64,000 bases of DNA, from positions 12,510,337 through 12,574,336 of the forward strand of contig NW_004955469.1 of the NCBI RefSeq assembly GCF_000276665.1. The letters are read 5' to 3'. The translations under genes and the position numbers were made by a program. How positions within the stretch are numbered: position 1 is the first letter of the stretch; every line of letters starts with the position of its first letter. The notes under the pieces were generated by a model. That model had not been told where the DNA came from, did not search any database, and was given only the letters and a program-made list of their open reading frames with translations. Source of the stretch: Chinchilla lanigera (lineage: Eukaryota > Chordata > Mammalia > Rodentia > Chinchillidae). Below are positions 1 through 12,500 of the stretch, piece after piece.

Positions 1-805
1 CTCTCTCTCTCTGCTTCTATGTTAAGATCTCCATGGGAACTGGTGACATTGTTCCAGCACTGACTTTCTTTTGGGTCCTCCAAGCCCCTTCTACACCTGT
101 GCAGTACTCTGGGCTGCCATAGCATTACGGTGTTGAATTCTTCCCACTCGCTCTGTTTCTGCTAACAGAGCCCTGAGATTCTTTCTCATTGGAAAATAAT
201 AGCCCCTGATCATTTTCCTTTTATTTCGATATTTTCTTAGAGATAAAACAATAAATATAATGCAGTTCTTATTACAAGATGTCACATATATATTACATAA
301 TGAAAACCCCTTACTAAACAAATTTTCCCCTGCTACAGTTGAGGATGGGGATTCCATTTAGAATGGTTACACAGCATGAAATGATTATTTATGGGCTTTG
401 CCTTGCGGGGAAAATGGGAAAGGGGAATATTTTTTGTAGAGGGTAGGCACAGGGCTGGGCTCCCAGGTGAATCAGGACATAGGTCACAGCTCCAGGTATA
501 CAGCAGAGGGCTGGCTGGAACCTGCAAAGCTGTTCTGCTGGTAACAGCGGGCCCATGGGTTTGGAGCTGGATGTGCTGGAGCCCTTCTGGCAGATGCTGT
601 AGTGGGACCAGCTCCCGTTCAGAGACTCAGCTGTGTCCTGTGGCTCGAGCTAAGACTCTGCATGCAGCAGTGTGAGGGCAACAGACCTCTTACAGCCTAG
701 GAGTTGAGAACAGCCTTACTTCCCTGCTCTCCTTCCTCCGTGAGACCCTCACAGCCCTGTCCAAGCTCCTAATGCTTCAGAACCTGCTTGTTCAGTGGCA
801 ATGAG

Positions 806-807
<2 letters not shown>

Positions 808-842
<35 letters not shown>
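808..842. repeat. (GT)n microsatellite
   Basis: About 17 uninterrupted TG dinucleotides. Confidence 0.97.
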
Positions 843-843
<1 letters not shown>

Positions 844-3289
844 TGGTAAAATGTCTTGGTCCAGCACTCAGAGGAGCCTCCTTCAAGATAAACAGCGCTG
901 GTTGGGCACAGAGCTGATTGTCATTCTATGGAATGGGGCTTGTGCCTCCTCCTGGGCCAAGTCCCCACCCTGTTCTGCAGCTCTGGGAAGTGGAGCGCCA
1001 GCCCAGTTCTTGCACCTCATCACTTCCCTCAAAGCCCTTGCTGAAGTTCCATACCCATGGTTACTTTTCTCCCAGCTCTGCAGACTTCATAGTCTTTCCT
1101 GCTCTGAGACTCCTTTCCTGGCCTTGGTCTACCTAAGAGGCCCCTTGGGTAGCCTGGAGGGGCTATGGTCACCATCTGTTGGCTGTGGCCACACCCTGCT
1201 CCCCTCCTGCCTACTCTACCCTCTACCTCATATGTCAGAGGTCTCTCTAGTAGGTAGAGATAGGGCTGGACTCCCATAGCCATGGGAGGTGAGTGCCTGT
1301 GAGGTCGGGTTTTCTGAATTTCATGTCTTTCTCTATTCCTCCTCATAGATTTAAGTTTCAGCAAAGCTGGATCAGGTTAGTGGTTCAGGAGCAGTGGCAA
1401 TTTGCTTGTCAGCGGACCCAGAGGATGTGCCTTAAAGCTGAGTGTGGATTTGAAGGCTGACTAACTCTGGAAGCTGCAGGTCCTCGTAGGGGCCCCTTAG
1501 TGCTACTCTCATCTTATATACACAGAAACCAAATCTATCAATCTTCTCTGTCAAGGACCAAATGCTTGAGGACTGCAGCTCCTCTTGAATGTTAAACAGG
1601 AGAGCTTCCAAGGGGTCTAACCTTAGACCAGGCCAACTAAACATTTTTTTATTTGTTTCTGCTTGAAAGGCTAATCCTGTCTCTGACAAAAGACCTAGCA
1701 GGACTGAGTTTGCAGCCTGGAGTGTGTGGAGTTCCCGGTGCTGGAAGAGTCTTGACATTGTACCAAGAGGCAGCAGCAGAGGCAGGAAAAGGTGGTGAGC
1801 CATACCTGAGCGTCAACCTGTGGGGCAGAAGAAGAAAGCTGGGTCAGGACCACAACAGAGAGTGGAGCAAGTGCCGTCAGCCTGGCTTGGGACCTTGTGC
1901 TCCTTCCTCTTGGGTGGTCATCCCCGTTTCCTGGCACACAGTGAGGGGGAGGATAAGTACTCACTCCCAGGGCAGAGTTGTGAAAAGGAGCCCTACTGCC
2001 TTACCTGGATGCAGAAGAGGAAGGAACTGGAGAGCGAAAGAAGGTGTGTGAGAGGGGAGGTGCCCCGTTTGTCCCACAGCAACCAGTGGTTCCTGTCCAT
2101 AGCAGTGAGGGTAACTTTGGCAGTGACGGGGAGACGTGGCCGGGGCTTGAGATAAGACAGAGCCTCAGTCCAGTGTAAATTTCTTGTGTTGAGACCTTGA
2201 GCGGTTCCCTCAGACTGTACTTATGCTGAGGATTTGTTCTAGGTCCCGTGGTGCTTGCAGGAACGTATGTGTGCAGATGAATGAGGAAATAGCTATATTC
2301 CACTTTTCCATGTGGTGGCAAGAAGCACTGAGGATGCAGTTTCATTTCTAAACGCCTCTACTGTTTGCGAAGCACTTGCATGTACAGTGCTGGATATTCA
2401 CGCTGTTCCTGCAAGCAGACATCCTGTTTTGTGAGTGTGGAAACAGAAGCGCAGCGGTTCAGGTAGCAGAGTGGGGAATAGGACAACCTGTGTTGCTTCC
2501 CCACATCATCAGGCCCTGCCTTCCCCAGCTGATGTGGGATTGCTTTCTTTTCCACGGGGACCACCACGTGAAAAGACTTCACGAATCGTCCCGACCTCTC
2601 CCTACCTGATCATACACACCCAGGATTTGGTTTGCAGGAAGGCAGAGCAGTGCTCCACGGCACTAGGGCTGGAGCCCCATTTCAGCTGGGGGAGCACTGT
2701 ACACAGAGCCCCAGGGACTCACAAAAGCCTGGCTGCTGGTACAGCTAGAGTCTATTTCTCAGCTGAACTGCAAAAAGAGCCCATGTGACTTTTGAGTTGT
2801 CGAAGTCAGTTCTCTGATGTTTAACTCAACAAGAATCCTGCAAGATCTGCTGGGATCTGCAGGGACCCTGAGAAGACCTTGGGTCTAAGCACTCCTGTAG
2901 TAAATAGGCAGCTAAGGAATCCTGCATCTCTAGTGAAAAGGAGAGAAGTGGGCTTGGTAGTATTTTTAAAATGGGTACAATTACAATCCTAGGGCTTCTG
3001 AACTGTGAAGGCTCAGGGCAAATCAGTTAACACATTCTGCCCGCTCAGAGACCCCAGGCTAAAGGACAACAATGTGAACAGTTTCCCCGGGAGCCATGTG
3101 TCCCCAGACCTTCCCAGAGTTTCTCTGTCTCACATAAAGAAAAAGAAGAGTTGGCTGAGATATTCTTAAGAGAACTGTTGGTACCTGACCCATTCATTTT
3201 TTGGGAGGGACAGAGTAGCTGACCCAGCACAGCTCTCAGATTTATACTTGTCAGTTTTTTAAAAAAACCTAAATACCTCCCCAAAGTTT

Positions 3290-3438
3290 AACCAATGATT
3301 CTCAAACATGCATAAGCAGCCCCTGGGGAGCTTGTTAAAATGCAGACTTTTAGGGTCTGTCCTTGCAGATTCTGACTAAGGAAGGCCCAAGAATGTGCAT
3401 AGTTAAAACAGCCTGTCTTGGACCAGGCTACTTTTCAA
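3290..3438 (+). mobile_element. MER5-type hAT-Charlie DNA transposon fossil
   Basis: The order of segments 'gattctcaaac', 'cccctggggagcttgttaaaa', 'agattctgactaa' and 'aagaatgtgcat' follows the MER5A consensus. No transposase. Lies in the intron 140 bp... several hundred bases from exon 10 and has no visible effect on it. Confidence 0.75.
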
Positions 3439-3717
3439 GGTACTGGCATTAAATTGTGCAGCATTCGTGGAAAAGCTGACAAGTGACAGAGGCAGGAGAT
3501 GTGTCCCACTGTCAACATGGTCAAGTCTAATCTCTCTAGTTTTAGGTTTTTTTTTTTTTTGCAAACTTATAGTTGGACAGATAAACACTACGGACCCTTT
3601 GGGTTTTATCTTCAAGCTCTGGTACACTCAAATATTTCTGCCTAGCAGACTTTTCTCTCCAGCCCAAGGTGTGCACGAGAGTCCGAAAACAACGAGCCCC
3701 GAGGCAGGCAGCCTTAC

Positions 3718-3860
3718 CTTAATAACCTGGAAGCTCAAGGGAAATGCTTCCTCTTCTGCCTTCAAGCCCTGTGGCGTGACAGTGAAGGACACAACAACAT
3801 TGTCGCCTCCCTGGGACTCTCGTACACTGAAGAGGTACCGAGCATTCCTCCCGGGTTCTC
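3718..3860 (-). CDS. CAPN13: CAPN13 coding exon 10 (residues 361-408, first half of domain III)
   Basis: Encodes [14 protein letters not shown], then [18 protein letters not shown] and [10 protein letters not shown]. It fills the place of the calpain domain III strands 'NPQF...L.....CT..V.L.QK.RR' through 'IGF.VYEV'. The basic 'QKxRR' stretch of classical calpains is replaced by [10 protein letters not shown], as expected for this divergent member. Length 143 nt; acceptor ATACAG|GAGAAC, donor ATTAAG|GTAAGG, phase 0. I could not find the following exon in 1-3717. Confidence 0.9.
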
Positions 3861-6471
3861 CTGTATGAGAAAAGGCCATCACTGGGATCATGTCTAGTTT
3901 GGAGAGCCCTGCAGGGCTAGGATATTGCCTCTGGATTGGGAGACCTAAGGCCGTGGTGCCCACCTCATGGTTACTAGTTATGGTACAAGCTTCTTTACTT
4001 TCTAAGCCCTGGTCTCTCCCTCTTAAAACCAGGAAGAAGAGTATAGTCCCTACTTGATGAAAATGTCTCTTAATTTGTGTTTTAGATATTTTCCTGTGGA
4101 TACTATACAGTATCTGACACCACAACTAAAAGGAGAAGAGGTTTATGTTGGGTCATGGTTTTAGTCCATGGCTGGCTGGCTCCATAGCAGAAACAAGATG
4201 GCAGAGGGGCCTGGCAGAGGAAAGGGTGCTCAATCCATGGCAGGCAGAAAGCAGAGAGAAAGGAGGAGCTATATGAATTCACTTTCCCAGGTCATGGCCC
4301 CAGTGGCCCATCATCCATCAGGCTCCACCTCCTCACAGCACATGAGCTACTGGAGGCACCAATGGACGAATCCACTGAGGAGAAGAGTGCCCCCATGATC
4401 CAATCACACTGCAGACACAGGGGACTTCTGGGAGCATTTCAGATCTGTACCGTAACTATCTGTAAAGTCAAGGGCTATTTTAATAACAAGTGCAGTTCCA
4501 GGATCCCCAGGTGTATATGACCAATGCCCTTGCGGTAACCATCAGAGGCTTGAGTGACATCAGCTGCCCAAGGACCAGTGAAGATATGTGAAGAGAGATA
4601 GCCATGTGCAGTGCTCCTCTACCCTCAGCCTGCTGGTCAAAACCAGAGCAACAGACAAAGAACTCATGTGGAAACTGTTAGATTTGAATCCACGAAGGAA
4701 TAAGTCAGGATAGAGATAAATGGATGCACACCAGAAGGTTTGAGTTGTACTGGGATGCTCTGAAAGGGACTGGGGAGACAGCGGACTGTCAAGGTGATGG
4801 GCTTTCTATGAGAACTGGAGAAGACCATGCATTCAAATGCCCTTAGCAGGTGCTCAATTCTGGCGCCTGTTCCTCTTTCTTGTAAGGTGTTATACACTGG
4901 CCCCAATGTATAATTTTGGTTAGTTCATTGATATGCATTATATCTCAGCTATACAGTCAGATAGGCACAGCTCAGGAGATGCATCATTTAGAGTGATGTG
5001 ACAGTTCCTGTGCCTGCCTGTGGCTTCCTGGTGACCAGTCTCTCTCTGTAGCTGAGCAATCATGAGAGTCTGCAGGTGGAAAAGAGGGACACCCTGGAGT
5101 CCAGGAGTCATTCGACAACCAGTCTCAACAGGCGGGTGGTTGGGGAAATGTATGTGTATGTCTAGGTGTAAATGTACATATATATGCACTTGCACACACA
5201 AGAATGTTTTTACAGCCTCTTTTATCTAGGATGTATTAGCACGCTCAGGTTCAACTCCACAGGGAGCAGTTTCACTCATCAATGTCACAAGCAGCATGCA
5301 GGAGGTACATGAGGGAAGGTGACTCTCTGGAGGACACAGTCAACAAGATTCATTTCAAGGAGCCCTGTGACAGGCTCAGACATGCCTACGCTGCTGCCTC
5401 CCCCCAGCACGGGGAAGGATGATTGTCCTTGGCATCTAGGTGGCACTTTGTGGGCCCAAGGGGCAGACAGGGATTATTAAGTCCACAACTGGGGAAGATG
5501 AAGACAGAGAGACAGCTATACCCCAAAGTCACAAAACTAGGGTGTGACAAAGCCAACGGTGCTGACCTTTGTCCAGTGCTCTTCCCACAGCCCTCCCACT
5601 GCCATGGGTATTTACTAAAGAGCAGGGAGGCTGATGACAGCTTCTGGTCTGGCAGAAGTGTCACCAATGTTACACCTACCCGCACTGTTTCCTAGAATCA
5701 CTTGGTTCTTAAATATCATTGGGCACCATCTTTCATGGGGCCTGAGTCCGTGGTCCAAGGTGATGGGGATTTGGTTACATATGAACAGGGAGAAGAAGTT
5801 CTCTTGGAAATCTTGACATGACATCCTGTTGAAAACAGATACACAGATACAAGTCACTTAATGACCACTGATTGTGTCCCCAGGTGGGGGGATCTCATCA
5901 TTTCACGGTACCTTTTCAGGGTCAGCTAACCTCTTCACTGACTGACCTATCCAAAGATCAGGGCATGACTTTGGCTCCTTCAGCATCAAGCAACCTTCTG
6001 CTTTCTCAGTCCTCTTTTTAGCGGTTGAAAGGACAATGGCAGAGTCAAATTCTGGGTTTTTCATGTAACCTGGCAGAGGCTTAATCATTATCCACTTTCC
6101 TGCACCAGTAATCTGTGAGCCCTCCCGTAGTCAGTGGACTATAGCCAGCCTCTCTCTTTCTCTGGGTCCTGATGCTACCATTATGCTAGCCCTTCTCTAA
6201 GCCCATTTGCCAATCTATTGTTGAGATCTTTATAAAAGCAAAGTGTATTCTACACCTAAAGCCCTACCTCCTGCTATGATGAAAGTAGAGATACTGGAAA
6301 TATTTTTCTTTCTAATTTACATTTGTTTCTCTAATTCTTAATAACTTAGACCCAGGATCCATTTCATACATATTTTAGTTTCATTTAAACATGACAGTAA
6401 GTAAATCAGATGACTCTACAGAGAAATGTCTATTTCCTCCTCTAACATGTGTGCATATAGATGAGCATTTC

Positions 6472-6503
<32 letters not shown>

Positions 6504-9500
6504 GGTACAGGCAATCAAACTCATGACCTCATGCTTGCCAAGGAAGCACCATGCCACTGAGCTATACATCCGGCCCGAGTACTTCCTTTTTAAAACAAGT
6601 AGTCATCTAGTCTTGAATGACTTCTGGGTGATGAAAGTAATGCCCCACCCAGAACTCTAGAGTTTTTTTGTAGATTCACTCCAGAGGAGACGGCAGAGCT
6701 AGAGTCCCATAAAAATGGCATGGAAGATATGGGCATGACACCCATATCCCCTGGTTTCCAAAAAACTGTTTTCTCTCCAACCTTTGATACTAGCATTCCC
6801 TTTTATCATCAGAATGTATGGGAAAATCCAAGACAACTTTTTTACCCAGAGGGGGCACAATTTTCCATCCAAAGTCTGTCTTGCTAGAGAAAATAGTATC
6901 TGTCTATGGAGGTCTCTGCAATGCTTATTTCCATCCTCATAAAAGTTTAGGAAAAGGAGTGGGGATTGAAAGCTTGGACAATAAAGATTTAAAGCACCAT
7001 TTTTTAAAAGGGCAAATACCAAAATTCGCCATCTTCCTTGTTGTGGTACAACAGCTTTTTCCGTGGGTCTTGGGTTTCTTGCCATTCCCGGGACCTGAAC
7101 ACAGAGAAACAAAGCATAGTGTGGCACGGCCCAGAGAGTTTCAGCTCAGCCACCTGTGCTCCAGTAGGGGTTCCTTGTATGGCCACTGCTAGTTCCTGGG
7201 GATAAATAGAGTATCACTGTACTTGGGGACAAGGCTCAAGTCACTAAATTCCTCCGCCTCAGTCATGCTAATGCCTTCCAAACACCTTTCCCCACCTTAC
7301 CCCTATTTCCCGAATTCAAGACAAATCTATAGTCCATCCCACATCTCCACTCGAGTCCCAAAGTGACCTCAAGTCACCTGTCTTCTACCTGCTCCCATTG
7401 CCCGGACAGAAGAGAAGAAGTCTCTCTCACTGTACCACCTCCAGCCAGTCAGCCAGTACTTACCCTCCCTGATTCCTCCTGTAAATCCCCATCACAGCCT
7501 CCACTCATTTCCATGCCTACTTCTGCTATTCTAGTTCCACTCACCTTCTTCTCCCTCTTGGACCCCAGCTGGTTACCCTAAACCCAGCCAGTCCTACCTG
7601 CTTTCCCAGGCATTCTCTACACTGCCATCAAAATGATCTCTCTGACACACAAACTGGATTATGTCATTTCCCTGCTTAAATCATCTCCATGGTTCTGTTA
7701 CTCTCAAGAGAGAGTGAAGTTCAAACTCCTTAAAGAAAACCTAGGCCTGTGCCTACTTCTCCAGCTTGACCTGGACACTTTCCCACCCCACCCTGGTCAC
7801 TGAATTCCATACTCCAGCCATCCTGAAGGTCTTCACTTCCTTAAAGATGCCCCACATACCACCTCGTGGCTGTCATTCTGATGAATACTGATGCCCTTCC
7901 GTCTAGAATACTTGTGTTCCTCTCAGTTCTTTAACCTACTAACTCTTACTCCTCTTCTCCTAAAGAGCACTTCCTGCGGGAAGCTTTACTTGGCCTCCTA
8001 CATCCACCTGCCCCACACCTGGAGCAGGAGCCCTCCTTAGAGCACACAGAGCTCCCTGGACACTTCTGTCTCAGCACTCAGCGCCCTGTGTAGCTGTTGT
8101 GTTTGTTGCTACCCCTCTCTGGGCTCCCGAGTGCCAACTGAGCTGAGGAGCATTGCTCTCCATTGTATCATCAAAATGACCAGCACATGTCTTCGCAAAG
8201 AGCTGGCCCACAAAGACTTTCTGCCAGTCTGTTAATGAATGCTATCCATTTCACTGGGATGCTGTGTTCCAGAAGCTCGTCCTAGCTTCCATGAGGAGGC
8301 CTCTCCCTCAGTCTGCTCTTTAAAATGCAGGCACGCTGTCAAGGCAATGGGCCCCAGAGGCACAAAAGTTTAATGAGATTTTTCCATGGAGGAGCTCGAA
8401 TTGAGAGCCTGGTCACCTCTGTGCTAAGACAGCAAGGCAGAGACCACCATTCCGGCTTCCGGCTTCAGGCTGAGGCAGTCAGATGTGTTATTGTAAAATG
8501 GCAATTTTATAATTAAGCGATAATTACATTTTCTGCAGTATGTAAGGGAAAATAAATGTAGTGTAAATCAATATGCTATTGATTCATGCAAGTTTGCCTT
8601 TAAGTGTGTGCGCCTGAAATTTCAATTATGGCTGAGATTAGACCATCCAGCTTTCTCCATTCATCTCCATTCCTAAAAAGCAGGGAGGAAATCGACCACC
8701 TGCATGGAGACGGTGATTATGCAGTTCGCACCGCTTCCTTCCAGCCTGAGAAGGAGGTGGGTGGAAGTGGGTGACCCTCGGCACCACCACCCTCTCTTTT
8801 CAACTCCTCTGTCCAAGGCCAGCTTGGTGGCCCTGAGCAGGATAGGCCTTTTACTGGCGAGGGATCATGGCCCATGCTTTTGCTCCTACCTAGTGTCTCT
8901 TCTGAAGGGTGTCACACTCCCTCCCCCAAACAATCCATCCCATCTGTGTCACTGTGGCTGAACGTGCCCACCCAGGGAACACTTTCTTCCTCTGATCTCT
9001 GGTGTCCCTTTTTGCCATTACTGATCCTTTGATGTTTAGCATAGAAGAATGGGTGAGATATCGACGCTTTTTTTTTTTTTTTTTTGGCTTTTTGGGACAT
9101 GCAGTTTAGGCTGGCCTTCAGCTCACTTTGTAGCCCAGGCAGGTCTCGAACTTGCAGTGATCCTCCTGCCTCAGCCTCCCGAGTGCTGGGATTATAGGTG
9201 CATGCTATCACACCTGGCGAAATATCAACTCTTGTGAGTTCATTATCTGTTTTCTTACCCTAGGGACTCTTTCATAGCTATTGGCCTTCCCTCTGATTCT
9301 ACCCTGAGCGGCCAACTGAAAGTCATGGATTCTGGCCATGGTTACAAGAATTTACATTGGAAAGGCAAAGGATACCTCCGGAAGAAAGAGAGATCGGAGG
9401 CAAGAGAAAAAGAAAAAGGATGACAGTAAGATAAATATTGTCCAGGCCTGATTGGTTCATGGTTTCCTCAGTTCTTTTCCCTCTGTGGGAGGATTCAGCT

Positions 9501-12500
9501 ACACTGTGCTCCAAAGGCATCTGAGGTCACAGCCCCCTGGTTTATTCTACAAATTTATTTTGCTGTTTCCTCCCTTATCCCCTCTCTTCACTCCTCAGCC
9601 AGCACATACACTGGCTAAGTGGCCACGTGTGCCAGGCACACACCAGCCATTGGAGGTTGCGGAGAATCAGAGTGATCCAGCCACAGCCTGAGAGGGGGCA
9701 CCATGCTACGGTCTGGCAGCCTGAGGGATGTCAGGGCTTAGTATGGGCTGGCTGTATCCGCCTTCCCAAAAGCACCGTGTTCACTGTATCGATTTCCACT
9801 GCCTGGTGGGCCCTGTGCTCCGTTTGTGTGAACAAATCGCTTTTCCTTTCTCATCATCCTCTGCCCCCCACCCAGCTTCTCGTGATAATGCTGTGGCCAC
9901 TCTGTCATCACACTTTGCATGGACCGCACAGCTGCTCAGAGAAATGCCACAGGGCCAGCCTCGCAGCCCCTGAGAGGAACACGGAACATCATTGCCCCTT
10001 GAGAGTTCTCAGGGCCGTCTTCCCACTCTCAATCAGCAAGGGGTGGGGTGCCGGGGCTTGGGTCCTGTACTAGCTGGGAAATGCCAGCTCAGCTCCTATG
10101 GGAAACCACTGACCACACAGCCAGGCCCCACCAGGACATCAGAGACCCGCTTACTCCACTCACCCTCACCTTGAGCGAGGTGTCACTGGGCGTGTGGGTG
10201 TCTGGATCAGTGGGTAGGCCTGACGTTCTGAGCTGAGCTGCTCATCCAGATCTCTGCCTCAGTTTCCCTAATTACCCAAGACTTTTCTACCTTGGTCCAG
10301 TGGCATGAGGGGTATTAGGATCCACAGCCTTTTCTACCTTGGTCCAGTGGCATGAGGGATATTAGGATCCACAGGATCCCTCCCAGGCTTGAGGGTCCTG
10401 CTCTCCACCTCTTTGGCCAAGTGAAGGCTTGGCTGCTGGCCTGGTCCCCACCCTCCTTACCAGTGCTGGGTACATGGATTCACAGCTCTGGACTAGCCTC
10501 CTGGGGGAGAGACACTAGGTTTTGTCATCCATATATTCCCCCAAGCACCCACCTCACATACTTCATGAAGAATGTACACAACAGGTGCCTACTAGATGCC
10601 GGCAGAATGGCATCATGGGAGCATGAGGTGGCCCCACGGCCACACCCCGCTGTGAACAGGCCCGAGGCAGGTGGGACATATGCTGCCTCAGGGACAGGGT
10701 GCTCTGGCCTGGAGGGGTTCTTGCGAAGGCTTTCCCCGGAGCCTCCCCGCCAGCCATACCCATCTCTCCAGCGCCCTCTCCACTCCGTGTTGCCCCAGGG
10801 ATTCCACAGCCGGATGATCTCTTCCCAGCCTGTCCTGTATTGAATCTGCAATACAGACCGGAAAAGGAACTCGTCAGGGCTCTCCGGCTCAAGTCAGCAG
10901 AAAGAGGGAATATGAATGCCACTGCTTTCTCCCTCCGAGGACTAATTTAACTTCTGACCTCATTTGGCTGCAGCCAGAAAAAAAAAATTTGAAAAGATAA
11001 AAAAAAAAAAAAATCAATGACTCTCTTGCTGCCTGCATGGACTTAGAATGAGACAGAGGAGAAAATGGCCCTTTCATCTCAGCCCCTCGCAGGAGGTGCA
11101 AGTTCAAATTCATCAGGCTGTGTGGCTGTGCCAGAGAATCCGGGCAGGCTCAGATTTAACGGCAGATAAACAGCAGGGCCGCTGCTTCGTGTTGCAGAGG
11201 AGAGAGCTGTATGGGCCCCGGGTCCAAGCCCTGCCGCAGACAGCATCTCTGTCCCACAGACAGCATGCTTCCCTGCTAGCAGCTGGCTGGGAGCGTGGTG
11301 CCGTCCTGACGGCACTGTTATGAGTGAGGAGGGCTGAGGAGGCTCATGTGGGCAAGACCAGGATAGCCCAGGCCCTGAACTTGCCAAGGCTAGCCCACCT
11401 CATCCTGCGTCTCATGCAGACACCTCTGCATTAGAGTAGCTGACCTGCAGTGGCCTGGACTTTCCCTCCTTCCATCCCTCCCTTGCTTCCTCCTTCCTCC
11501 TCCAGCATCACTCACTTCAGATATTGAAGGTGGCACCTTTGCTCCTCTGCTCCCCTGAAGCCAGAGGGCAGGACCGTGGGAAAGTTACAACAAGCAACAA
11601 CAAACCCTTAAACATCCATTTGCAGAGGCCTGCAGCTCTCAGTCTGGAGAGGGGATTAAAATATGATTGAGTTGTAGCTGGGCTGCTGATCTGTGGTGAT
11701 ACTGTGCGGGGAGACGGAGGGGCAGGGACGGGAGGAGCACACACATGGAGGCAGAGCTCAGAGCCAGGCACCCAGCAAGCTTGCCCTCTGCCTGCAGTTC
11801 TCTGGGGTAGACGTTTATTGTGACCTTGACTTGCAGAGGAGGGAACTGAACACTAGAGAGGGTGAGCAACTTTCCCAAGACCTCCAGGTAGGCAGAGGGG
11901 CAGGACCCTGATCCTAGCCACCGTTACTTTCCAAATCTCAGGCTCTGAAGTTTGGGGTTGACTTGGATAAAGGCCCCTTCTTGGATGTGGCCATGACCTT
12001 GGCCTCAGATTCAGCTTGAGCACTTGGCTGAGGCCTATGTGGTCACCAACAGACCACTGCCCTGAAGGAACAATACCATCACACGAGGGCCCAGAAATAT
12101 GGAAGGTGCCCCAGCTTCCAATGCCAGCCCACAGGGCTCCGCACCCTCTGCCCCGCCCCCAAGCCTTGCACGCCATTTATCATTGCTTCCAGCACCTGGT
12201 AGAGCCCACCAAGCAGGGACATGAGAAATGGTTGCCTAGTGGCCCACAGAGCTTAATGAGCCACCTTCAGTGCCCAACGGATAGTCGGAGGCCCAGTTGG
12301 GCACAGAGAGGAAAAGCGGCCAGTGATTCAAAGGGGCTGAGAGCAGAGCTAAATGAGGCATGCAGATAAACACTCACCCCCTTGCCCAGGGGAGTCACTG
12401 CTGGAGCTAGGTGCATAATAAAAAATGCCAATTTCATTTATCTTCCTGTCTGTGTCCTGCCTGGAGGGAGGATGAGCAGATTAAAAAGCATACTGCATTT

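Larger units (their letters stand above)
1..3717. other. Intron after CAPN13 coding exon 10 (partial)
   Basis: Contains a short CT run at 1-12, a (GT)n tract, a weak MIR-like segment near 2350-2475 and a MER5-type fossil near 3.3 kb. The rest (400-2300, 2480-3280) is unclassified non-coding DNA. On both strands I looked for the next calpain domain III exon, which should begin with the equivalent of the domain III linker, and did not find one. Confidence 0.6.

Noticed and set aside
788..1279. 163-codon open frame on the + strand
   Set aside because: Starts through a (GT)n tract; no domain, no splice context, composition of ordinary intron.
1432..1803. 123-codon open frame on the - strand, tested as the next CAPN13 exon
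   Set aside because: No resemblance to calpain domain III or EF-hand sequence and no fitting splice sites.
10352..10843. 163-codon open frame on the + strand
   Set aside because: It is the opposite strand of CAPN13 exon 7 plus a tandem duplication; no support as a gene.
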